Origin: WLND01 sp040398845
GTDB taxonomy: Bacteria; Actinomycetota; Actinomycetes; S36-B12
Assembly (NCBI GenBank): GCA_040398845.1
Contig: JBBATH010000013.1
Coordinates: 44,114 to 108,113 of the forward strand
Direction: 5' to 3'
Length of the DNA: 64,000 bases
Shown here: positions 16,394 through 23,634 of the stretch, in pieces
Layout of the letters: each line of letters opens with the position of its first letter
Numbering within the stretch: the stretch's first letter is position 1
Translations under genes and position numbers: made by a program
Notes under the pieces: generated by a model
Database searches by the model: none
Told to the model about the DNA's origin: nothing
The model's input: the letters and a program-made list of their open reading frames with translations, nothing else

Positions 16394-17536
16394 TTACTTA
16401 ACGCCGTACTTCTCGCAGGCAGCCTTGAGCTCATCGGTCGTGCAGAGCTTGTCAGCGGTGGTGAAGCCGTCAGCGATGACATCCTTGACCGTCTCGGCAG
16501 TGATGCCGACCGGGACGAGGAGCACGCTGGGGACATCCATGCCCGACTCGCTGTCGGCGGTGACGCCGGTTGCGAGTGCATCCGCGCTGGCCTGATCGCC
16601 ATTGCTGAGCGCGATCGCAAGTGCGGCAGCAGCCTCAGCCTCAGCCTTGATGGCCTTGTAGACCGTCATGCACTGGGTGCCGAGGAGCACGCGCTGCAGG
16701 CCCTCATCGGTTGCATCCTGACCGGTGACCGGGATCTTGCCGGCCTGGCCGTTGCGATCGAGGACGGCGATTGCCGCGCCACCGAGGCCATCATTCGCCG
16801 AGGCAACGCCGACGAAGTCGCCGTTCGCCTTGGTGTACATCTGCTCGAAGATGGTGCCGGCCTTCGTGTTGTCCCAGTCCGGAACAGCCTGATCGTCAGC
16901 GATGGTGTAACCAGCGTCGGTGACGACCTTCTCGTAGCCCTGCTTGAACAGCGTGGCGTTGTTGTCGGTCGGTGAGCCGTTGAGGAGCGCAACCGGGCCG
17001 TCCATGGTGCCGTTGTCCTGCATGCACTTGACGAGGCCCTCGCCGATCTTGGTGCCGACCGCCACGTTGTCGAAGGACACGTAGTAGTTGGAGCCGCCAC
17101 CGAGGGTGAGACGGTCGTAGTCGATGACCGGAACGCCCTGCGCCGCTGCCTTGGCAACAACTGCGGCAGCCGACGGGCTGTCGAGGTTGACGATGAGGAG
17201 CGCCGTGACGCCGCTGGCCAGCATCTGGTCGGCGATGGTCGCGAACTTGGCCTTGTCGCCATTCGCGTTCTGGATGTCGAACTCAACGCCGGCTGCCGTG
17301 AAGGCATCACCGAGGAACTTGCGGTCTGCAGTCTCCCAGCGAGCTGACGATGCAGCGTCCGGAAGGATGACACCGACCTTGGCGGTCGTTGCAGGTGCAG
17401 CCTCTGATGCAGCGGGGGCTGCCGAGGACGCAGCGGCTGCCGAGCTCTCGGTGCTGGTGCTGGATCCGCCACAGGCGGAGATGAGCAGTGCCGCAGCCGC
17501 GAGGCCTGCAACTACTCCGTAGATCTTCTTGGACAT
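16394..17536 (-). CDS. xylF: Sugar ABC transporter substrate-binding lipoprotein, XylF-like
   Basis: A 380-residue periplasmic-binding-protein-fold lipoprotein: signal peptide with lipobox LISAC near residue 23, an Ala/Ser-rich linker, then a Peripla_BP_4 domain with VGVILPDAASSARWE and NDGLGGAA. The WE and DYDRL segments match xylose-binding XylF. It should capture the sugar outside the membrane and deliver it to XylGH. ATG 17536 follows AGGAAGGG. It sits 96 nt after xylA, and a hairpin separates it from xylG. Confidence 0.88.
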   Translation of the reverse strand: MSKKIYGVVAGLAAAALLISACGGSSTSTESSAAAASSAAPAASEAAPATTAKVGVILPDAASSARWETADRKFLGDAFTAAGVEFDIQNANGDKAKFATIADQMLASGVTALLIVNLDSPSAAAVVAKAAAQGVPVIDYDRLTLGGGSNYYVSFDNVAVGTKIGEGLVKCMQDNGTMDGPVALLNGSPTDNNATLFKQGYEKVVTDAGYTIADDQAVPDWDNTKAGTIFEQMYTKANGDFVGVASANDGLGGAAIAVLDRNGQAGKIPVTGQDATDEGLQRVLLGTQCMTVYKAIKAEAEAAAALAIALSNGDQASADALATGVTADSESGMDVPSVLLVPVGITAETVKDVIADGFTTADKLCTTDELKAACEKYGVK

Positions 17537-17632
17537 GTGTATGTCCCTTCCTCGCAAGTTCCCTTGCGCTGTTGGTGGTGTGGTGTCTTGCCTTTGGTGT
17601 GGTGCCGTGCGCCTGTCCCGCTCACACCCCGA

Positions 17633-18796
17633 CTAGATGCCGAGAATGCGATCGATGACGAGTTGGTCGAGCGCTTCATTGCCGTACCCGCGATCCGCGA
17701 GCTTGGCGGGATCAAATGACTCTTCGAGCAACCGAGCAGCAGCGTCGGCCGAGTAAGGCCCCACTGTCGGTTCCGCGAGTTCCGGGACACTGGCTCTCGC
17801 CTGCGCCGCCGCAACTCGGGGATCTTGGTCGAACTCGCGGGCCTTGGCCGCGAGTGCGAGATAGGTGCGCATGCACCCGCGTGCGAACTCCCAGATGCCC
17901 TCGCCCTGCTCACTTCGGTAAGGGCGGGCATCAAAGTGCTTGGGGCCGTCGTAGCCGCTCGACTCCAGGAGGCGGACGAGGAAGAAATCGTCCTTGATGC
18001 CCTCAGAGCCAAAGCGGAGGTCTTGGTCGTATCGACCGATCTTCTGGTCGTTGAGGTCAATGTGAAAGAGCTTGCCCTGCCACAGGGCCTGGGCCACACC
18101 CTGATAGAAGCTCAGGCCCGCCATGGTTTCGTGCGCGACCTCCGGATTGAGCCCGACCATCTCGGGGTGCTCGAGCATCTGGATGAAGGCCATTGCGTGC
18201 CCAATGGTGGGGAGGAAGGTGTCGCCGCGAGGCTCATTTGGCTTTGGCTCGATGGCGAAGCGAAGGTTGTATCCCTTGTCCTTGGTGTACCCGCAGAGGA
18301 AGTCGAGGGCCTCCTTGAACCGGTCGAGCGCATCGCCAGGCTCCTTGCTGGCGGCACTCTCGACGCCCTCTCGACCGCCCCAGAACACATAGGTCGGTGC
18401 GCCAAGCTCAGCTGCGACGTCGATGTTTCGCATCGTCTTTTGAATCGCGACTCTGCGGACCGAGCGGTCATTGGAGGTGAATGCGCCATCCTTGAACATC
18501 GGGTGCCAGAAGAGGTTTGTGGTGGCCATCGAGCAGACGATGCCCGTCTCGTCGAGGCCCTTCTTGAATCGGTCGAGCTCCGCGCGACGCTGTGACTCGG
18601 GCGCCCCGAAGGACATCAGGTCATCGTCATGGAAGCTGACGCCCCAGGCGCCGATCTCAGCGAGACCCCGGACGAAGTCGACTGGGGCAATCGGAGGACG
18701 TGTTGCCTCACCGAACGGGTCGCGGCCGAGATTGCCGATCGTCCACAGGCCGAACGCGAACTTGTGCTCGGGCTTCGGAGTGAGGTCGTCTGACAC
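17633..18796 (-). CDS. xylA: Xylose isomerase
   Basis: A 387-residue class I isomerase, the usual actinobacterial length. It shows the FHDDD catalytic His region, AIEPKPNEPRGD with the metal-binding Glu and catalytic Lys, and FHIDLNDQ with further metal ligands. It converts D-xylose to D-xylulose in the cytoplasm. GTG 18796 was chosen for the AAGGAGAAG site; the longer frame to 18850 has none. The leader (18797-18872) holds a hairpin and a perfect palindromic operator. Confidence 0.94.
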   Translation of the reverse strand: MSDDLTPKPEHKFAFGLWTIGNLGRDPFGEATRPPIAPVDFVRGLAEIGAWGVSFHDDDLMSFGAPESQRRAELDRFKKGLDETGIVCSMATTNLFWHPMFKDGAFTSNDRSVRRVAIQKTMRNIDVAAELGAPTYVFWGGREGVESAASKEPGDALDRFKEALDFLCGYTKDKGYNLRFAIEPKPNEPRGDTFLPTIGHAMAFIQMLEHPEMVGLNPEVAHETMAGLSFYQGVAQALWQGKLFHIDLNDQKIGRYDQDLRFGSEGIKDDFFLVRLLESSGYDGPKHFDARPYRSEQGEGIWEFARGCMRTYLALAAKAREFDQDPRVAAAQARASVPELAEPTVGPYSADAAARLLEESFDPAKLADRGYGNEALDQLVIDRILGI

Positions 18797-18831
18797 GTGG
18801 GCTTCTCCTTGACGGTGCGTGACACGGATTC

Positions 18832-18848
18832 GCTCGTGTTTCACGAGC
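18832..18848 (-). promoter_or_regulatory. Short perfect hairpin in the xylA leader
   Basis: GCTCGTG and CACGAGC form a 7-bp stem with a TTT loop, about 35 nt upstream of the xylA start. It overlaps the string ACGAGCAAGG, also found at 6986-6995. Confidence 0.35.
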
Positions 18849-18853
18849 AAGGA

Positions 18854-18897
18854 ATGTTGTCTGCAACAACATATGCATGCAGTCTACGGCTGCACAA
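18854..18897 (-). promoter_or_regulatory. xylA promoter with overlapping palindromic operator
   Basis: On the minus strand TTGTGC (18892-18897) and TATGTT (18868-18873) are spaced by 18 bp. ATGTTGT and ACAACAT form a perfect inverted repeat (18854-18872, 5-bp centre) that covers the -10 and the expected start of transcription. A repressor bound there would block RNA polymerase; the ROK protein of this cluster is the obvious candidate. Confidence 0.6.
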
Positions 18898-18953
18898 GGG
18901 ACTTTCGGCCACAATTTGTAGTGTCCGATAACAATTCGGCAACGATGCCGTAC

Positions 18954-20345
18954 CTAGCCCCCGAAAAGGTCCGTGCGCGCCCGGGCGTAGGCCTCGCGGA
19001 TAGCGGGCACCGGGGTCGGGTCGAAATGAATGGTCGGTCCATCGCGCAACTCCTGCCAGGCGGGCGGCCGATTTCCGCCGGACAAAACCCATGCCGCCTG
19101 CCGGGCCGCACCGTCCGCTACGTACTCACCCGGTGGCGGCACCACGACTGGCACGTCGAAGAGGGTTGCAGCCACCGCGCCAACCGCCGGGTTTGCAGCG
19201 GCCCCTCCCACGAGAAGGATCCTGGTCGGGCTGACTCCGACGCGGACAAGTGCGTCAACAGCATCGGCAAGGCCGCCGAACATGCCCTCGATCGCGGCCC
19301 GCGCCATGTTCTGTGCAGTGAGGTTCTCGCGGGTGATCCCGTGCAGCGACCCCCGTGCGTCGGGGAGGTTCGGGGTGCGCTCACCATCGAAGTACGGGAG
19401 GAGGGTCAGCCCCCCGGACCCGGGCTCAGCCGCGAGCGCGAGTTCGGCAAGCCCGTCAAAGTCAACGCCCAGCAGCACCGCGGTCGACGTGAGCACCCGG
19501 GCCGCATTGAGCGTGCAGACGAGTGGAAGGAAATTGCCCGTGGCATCAGCGAACCCAGCCACAAACCCCGAATCGTCTGAGGTGGGGGTGCTCGAGCCCG
19601 CGAAGGCGGTGCCAGATGTTCCAAGGGAGACGACGACATCTCCCGGCGATACATCTAGTGCGAGTGCTGCACCCATGTTGTCGCCAGTCCCCGGCCCCAG
19701 CACGATCCCCGCACGCGTCTCGCCAATCGCCTCCGATGGGCCGGCGACCCGCGGCAGTCGCGGCACATGGCCGAGCGCGAGCCGCACGAGGTCTTCGCGG
19801 TAGGCACCATCTGCAGGCGACCAGTACCCCGTTCCCGATGCCTCGCCCCGGTCTGTCACGGCGGATTCGGGCCGGCTGGATAGCAGCCAGGTCAGGTAGT
19901 CGTGCGGGAGCATGAGCGACGCGACGCGACGGGCGTTCTCGGGCTCATTGCGCGCGAGCCAGCGAACCTTCGACACCGTGAAGGCCGCCACCGGCACACT
20001 GCCCACCGCCTGCGCCCACGCGGCGGGGCCGCCCAACTCATCGACGAGAGCCTCGGCATCGGGCGCCGAGCGGGTGTCGTTCCACAGCAGCGCGGGTCGG
20101 ATCACCTCGCCGGCATCGTCGAGCACCACCATCCCGTGCTGCTGACCGGCGATCGACATCGCCTGCACGCCCTCAAGCAGGCCGTCCAAAGCCAGGTCGA
20201 GAGCGCTCACCCAAGCAGCAGGGTGAACCGAGGTGCCGTCCGGGTGCGAGGCTCGCGCCTCCCGAACCCACGCCCCTGTCTCAGCGTCACGAACCACAAC
20301 CTTGACCGACTGCGTCGACGAGTCGACTCCTGCCACAAGTGCCAT
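18954..20345 (-). CDS. xylB: Xylulokinase
   Basis: A 463-residue FGGY-family kinase with the N-terminal phosphate loop GVDSSTQSVK, SIAGQQHG and the C-terminal LLVGGAAANP adenosine motif. It phosphorylates D-xylulose for the pentose phosphate pathway. It lies upstream of xylA on the same strand with a 157-bp gap that contains the xylA promoter, so the two can be expressed separately. Its ATG fits a leaderless promoter. Confidence 0.92.
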   Translation of the reverse strand: MALVAGVDSSTQSVKVVVRDAETGAWVREARASHPDGTSVHPAAWVSALDLALDGLLEGVQAMSIAGQQHGMVVLDDAGEVIRPALLWNDTRSAPDAEALVDELGGPAAWAQAVGSVPVAAFTVSKVRWLARNEPENARRVASLMLPHDYLTWLLSSRPESAVTDRGEASGTGYWSPADGAYREDLVRLALGHVPRLPRVAGPSEAIGETRAGIVLGPGTGDNMGAALALDVSPGDVVVSLGTSGTAFAGSSTPTSDDSGFVAGFADATGNFLPLVCTLNAARVLTSTAVLLGVDFDGLAELALAAEPGSGGLTLLPYFDGERTPNLPDARGSLHGITRENLTAQNMARAAIEGMFGGLADAVDALVRVGVSPTRILLVGGAAANPAVGAVAATLFDVPVVVPPPGEYVADGAARQAAWVLSGGNRPPAWQELRDGPTIHFDPTPVPAIREAYARARTDLFGG

Positions 20346-20351
20346 GCCCGA

Positions 20352-20357
20352 AGGCTA
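20352..20357 (-). promoter_or_regulatory. -10 hexamer TAGCCT of xylB, leaderless geometry
   Basis: Read on the minus strand, TAGCCT ends 6 nt before ATG 20345. No Shine-Dalgarno is visible. Confidence 0.5.
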
Positions 20358-20571
20358 GACCCGGGGTCACGAACAGGTCGAACTCCCGGTTCCACGCGGT
20401 GGCGGAATTCCCAACGTTGAACTCGTGGCAGCCCCGCAGGATATTGGTCACCTACAGACGGTCATCGCCGTGACCACCGTGTTTTCAGGGTAGCCGCTAT
20501 GATTTTTAGGCGTTAGAGGCGTAGAGGAAGTCTGCCCTGATAGGTCATCTCGCGTAAGGATTACAGAGCCG

Positions 20572-21768
20572 ATGAACGCATACGGACAACAATCGCGCAG
20601 GTCCCGGTCGGGGGGCGCCAGCGTCGCCGGCGCGGCGGTTGCGTGCGGAGTCACGCTCCTCACGGCATGCGCAGGCAGTACCACCGGCAGCAGTACCACC
20701 GCCGGCAGTGAGCCCATCATCCGAGGGAATGCGCCTTCGTGCGCCACCTTCTATGACTATGACTGGACAGTGAAAGCGGATCAGCGAGGGGCGACTCGCG
20801 TCGTGACCTTCGAGGCGCCGGAGAACGCGTCAGGCTGGAAGAAATTCGAGATCGAGCAATGGGGCGGCGGCGGTTGGGTGGGCCAGAACAGCACCACCGG
20901 AAGCGGGACCGCGACCTTCACCGGAAGGGTCCCAACCGCAAACATTCGATGGACCGTGACCGGGACAGACACCCAAGGGTGCACCGACACGTACACCACC
21001 CCCGCCTACGCAGGAGTCACCTACAGCGGCAATGGCGGCAGCGGCGCAATGTCGGAGCAACTCGCCACCACCTTTGAATCAAGCGGAACCTCGATCACGC
21101 TGAACCCCAACCAATTCACGAGGGATGGCATCGGGTTTCTGGGTTGGTCTACCAGCCCGTCCGGGCTCAAGGTTGCCGAGGATGGCGGGCCTTGGACACT
21201 CACAGGGGACGTGAAACTCTATGCCCTCTGGGCGAGCGTCTTGTTCGATGCGAACGATGGGAGCGGGCGCACCCAGCGGCAGGCAGCGACCACCTCTGTC
21301 CAACTGACGAGCAAACCGTTCACCCGCACCGGTTACAAGTTCGATGGGTGGGCCAACACATCCACAGGCGCTGTCGCCTTTGGAGACGGGTTTACCTACG
21401 ACTTTGCTGCCATTCCTGCTCCGGGCAGCAAAACGATGTACGCGAAGTGGAGCTGCCTGCCCCTAGGATCTTGGAGGGTATCGGGCAAGCGAGTCAGCGC
21501 CGATCGCGCGGAGGTGACGTTTACTGCACCGGCGAGCGAGTCGCCATGGAGCACCTTCACCGCCACCTCGACGGATGCCAGGAAAACCGCGACGGTCAGC
21601 CAGTCGAACGCAAGTGGAGTCATCACCGTGAGTGGCCTCAGCAAGCACACCGGCTACCGGTTCACCGTTACGGGAAGAAACGAAGCTGGGTGCGCATACG
21701 TCTCCCAAGAGACCAATCGCGTGGAACAGTGGAACAAGAAGGACAAAAACCCGTTTACTCCAGACTGA
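20572..21768 (+). CDS. Secreted lipoprotein with InlB-B (Flg_new) repeats
   Basis: A 398-residue exported protein. A signal segment ends with lipobox LLTAC near residue 33. After a Ser/Thr linker come a Cys-containing beta domain, two InlB-B repeats (around GFLGWSTSPSG and GYKFDGWANT, each ending in LYALW or MYAKW), and a fibronectin-III-like C-terminal domain. Such proteins act on the cell surface in adhesion or polymer binding. It is monocistronic, divergent from xylB and convergent with the HNH gene. Confidence 0.8.
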   Translation: MNAYGQQSRRSRSGGASVAGAAVACGVTLLTACAGSTTGSSTTAGSEPIIRGNAPSCATFYDYDWTVKADQRGATRVVTFEAPENASGWKKFEIEQWGGGGWVGQNSTTGSGTATFTGRVPTANIRWTVTGTDTQGCTDTYTTPAYAGVTYSGNGGSGAMSEQLATTFESSGTSITLNPNQFTRDGIGFLGWSTSPSGLKVAEDGGPWTLTGDVKLYALWASVLFDANDGSGRTQRQAATTSVQLTSKPFTRTGYKFDGWANTSTGAVAFGDGFTYDFAAIPAPGSKTMYAKWSCLPLGSWRVSGKRVSADRAEVTFTAPASESPWSTFTATSTDARKTATVSQSNASGVITVSGLSKHTGYRFTVTGRNEAGCAYVSQETNRVEQWNKKDKNPFTPD

Positions 21769-21803
21769 GAGCCCTTCCGAGGGTGAACTCAGCGGCGAAC
21801 GCT

Positions 21804-22697
21804 CTACCGCTCGCAGGCGAGGCCGTCGCTGTCCCGGTCGATGTACCACCGGTACTCAGGATCCCGGCCACGCGAATAGGGGCCGTATCCGGCAGCATTC
21901 GCCGCGCCGCAGGTGTCGAACCTCGGATCAAGCTTGCCGCTCGATGCGCCACCACCCGTTGCGGTGCCGCCTCCTGTAGCACTCGACCCCGGGCTCTGCG
22001 CCCCAGAATTCTCCACGCGAGAGGCCAGCGCCGGCAGGACCATGAGCGGTGGGCAACTCGCCAAGATCCGGGTGAGCGTTGACTTCTCGGCCGGATCGAC
22101 CGAGAGCCGCCACCGGTATTTAACCCCGATCCAGTACTTCGCATATGAACACCGGGCCAAGGCCGGCAACCACTCGGTCGGGTCGCGGTCAGATTTCATG
22201 CGGTTGGACGAAGCAGTCACGGCGATGAGCGAGTTGGCGTAGCCGAGGTCGTTCGCGTAATCCTCGCGAGTCCCCGCCGACCAGCGCCACGCTCCCGAAT
22301 CCCAAGCCTCCTTGAGCGGAACCATATGGTCGACGTCGAAACTGCTGGAGTCCGAGGTAACCCCGCCGTCATAGAGCGATCGCCATCGTCCGCCGGCAAC
22401 CCGGCACCCCGACACGCTTCCACTGATGCGCTCAGTAATGAGCACCTCCTCCCGTGTGTCGCACCCGTCGCCGCCCGCATCGATCCAATGCCTGAAGAGA
22501 TCACGCGAATAGCCAGATCCCACCTCGGACGAGACCGGCAGTGACGAGAGCACCTTGACCGCCGGTTGGCGATTGGCTGCCGCGGCAGGCGTGGCCATCG
22601 CAACGGTGCAACCGAGCGCGGTCGCGAGCACTGCCGCCAGGGCAACGACGATCGGGCTCACCGTCGGCACACCCCTGCCCGACGAGGCGGGTGTCAC
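21804..22697 (-). CDS. Secreted HNH-family nuclease with excalibur domain
   Basis: A 297-residue exported protein: signal peptide to about residue 41, an HNH/DUF1524-type nuclease core with DVDHMVPLKEAW and AVTASSNRMKSDRDP, a Gly/Ser linker, and a C-terminal excalibur calcium-binding motif DRDSDGLACE. These combinations are typical of extracellular actinobacterial nucleases that degrade environmental DNA. Its GTG start overlaps the stop of the RbsD/FucU gene, so the two are translationally coupled. Confidence 0.87.
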   Translation of the reverse strand: MTPASSGRGVPTVSPIVVALAAVLATALGCTVAMATPAAAANRQPAVKVLSSLPVSSEVGSGYSRDLFRHWIDAGGDGCDTREEVLITERISGSVSGCRVAGGRWRSLYDGGVTSDSSSFDVDHMVPLKEAWDSGAWRWSAGTREDYANDLGYANSLIAVTASSNRMKSDRDPTEWLPALARCSYAKYWIGVKYRWRLSVDPAEKSTLTRILASCPPLMVLPALASRVENSGAQSPGSSATGGGTATGGGASSGKLDPRFDTCGAANAAGYGPYSRGRDPEYRWYIDRDSDGLACER

Positions 22698-23125
22698 GAG
22701 AAGATGACGCCCTTGTGGAGGATGAAGCAGCCGTACGGCTGGTCGTCGAGGGTGTGAACCACCGCGTAGGACCCCTTGGCTCGATCATAGAAGTCGAGCC
22801 GCGGGACTATCGAATACTCGAACGAGCGGCCTTCCGACTCGCAGGCCAGCGCGATGAGAGCGTCCTGCGCGGACGTGGTCTTGAGCGGATCCCCGTCGAC
22901 CTCCATGCGCTCGACAGGGTGGTCAATGAAACTGTCGAGCGGAAACACGCTGAAGATCGCCTTCGCGGCCCGCAGGATTGATGCCTCACCTAGCCGAATG
23001 ACCTGCCTGCCGGACGCTGCTGCGGGGTAGTTGCGGTCGACGAGTAGGAGGCGGTCACCGTGGCCCATGTCGTCGAGAACCTTAAGTAGGTCGCCGCTGA
23101 GGAGTGGGTCAATTCCCTTAAGCAT
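22694..23125 (-). CDS. RbsD/FucU family sugar mutarotase
   Basis: A 143-residue protein with the family MGHGD catalytic His near residue 22 and the C-terminal YGCFILHKG segment, close to FucU (L-fucose mutarotase) in length. It interconverts sugar anomers. No fuc or rbs operon is adjacent, although the sugar-acid cluster at 43-48 kb could use an anomer-specific lactone pathway. The start fits a leaderless promoter. Confidence 0.87.
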   Translation of the reverse strand: MLKGIDPLLSGDLLKVLDDMGHGDRLLLVDRNYPAAASGRQVIRLGEASILRAAKAIFSVFPLDSFIDHPVERMEVDGDPLKTTSAQDALIALACESEGRSFEYSIVPRLDFYDRAKGSYAVVHTLDDQPYGCFILHKGVIFS

Positions 23126-23131
23126 GCCCCG

Positions 23132-23137
23132 AGCGTA
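23132..23137 (-). promoter_or_regulatory. -10 hexamer TACGCT of the RbsD/FucU gene, leaderless geometry
   Basis: On the minus strand TACGCT ends 6 nt before ATG 23125, identical to the hexamer and spacing at 37025-37030. Confidence 0.5.
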
Positions 23138-23253
23138 ACGAGGGGCGGGACGTTGTCGCTCCGGAACACCTGTTCGGCGACCACAGCGACATCGTCCCGC
23201 CCGAGTAGCCCGGCCCGTAGGGTCGTGCCTTCGATCGTGACCGTTACGTCAGA

Positions 23254-23502
23254 TCAGACGACCGTGATCTCCTCGGCCTGCGCCACGAGGTTGCCGTCTG
23301 CGTCATATACCGACACCGTCTCGTCCTCGACCACAACGTTGCCGTCCGCGTCGAGCACGTCGATGGTCTCGTCGACGATCGTGCCCTCTTCGCTCGTCGC
23401 CACGATGACATCGTCAATGACTGCCCCCACAACGTTGCCGTTCTCATCCACGACGACGTCGATTTCTACGTCTTCGCCGACCTCGATGCTGTTGTCGCTC
23501 AT
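23254..23502 (-). CDS. Small, very acidic protein with DADGN repeats
   Basis: An 82-residue protein made almost wholly of Asp, Glu, Val, Ile, Asn and Gly, with few basic residues. Three units of the form DENGNVV, DADGNVV and DADGNLV recur at about 20-residue spacing in predicted beta hairpins. ATG 23502 has a good AAGGAG site; the frame continues upstream but without coding character. I recognise no family. The repeats could bind divalent cations, but that is only inference. It lies 128 nt upstream of the mutarotase on the same strand. Confidence 0.65.
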   Translation of the reverse strand: MSDNSIEVGEDVEIDVVVDENGNVVGAVIDDVIVATSEEGTIVDETIDVLDADGNVVVEDETVSVYDADGNLVAQAEEITVV

Positions 23503-23622
23503 CTTCACTCCTTGTCCGCCCCCGCGAGATGCTTGGGGAATACGAATTCTAGGTGCTCCGGATGGACGTCCACGCCACCTGAGATGAACTCTTGTGGTCG
23601 AGCGATGTTCCGCGAAAGAACA

Positions 23623-23628
23623 TAGGCT
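23623..23628 (+). promoter_or_regulatory. -10 hexamer TAGGCT, leaderless geometry
   Basis: TAGGCT ends 6 nt before ATG 23635 of the hydrolase-ABC fusion; no ribosome site is present. Confidence 0.5.
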
Positions 23629-23634
23629 CGACAT

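Noticed and set aside
16109..16975. A 288-codon open frame on the plus strand across xylF/xylG
   Set aside because: It is antisense to two clear transporter genes and reflects their high GC3; no family motifs.
23126..23253. Read-through or small gene between the acidic protein and the mutarotase (reads SDVTVTIEGTTLRAGLLGRD on the minus strand)
   Set aside because: It lacks an early start codon and has no family; the frame overlaps the mutarotase start. Coding bias is suggestive only.
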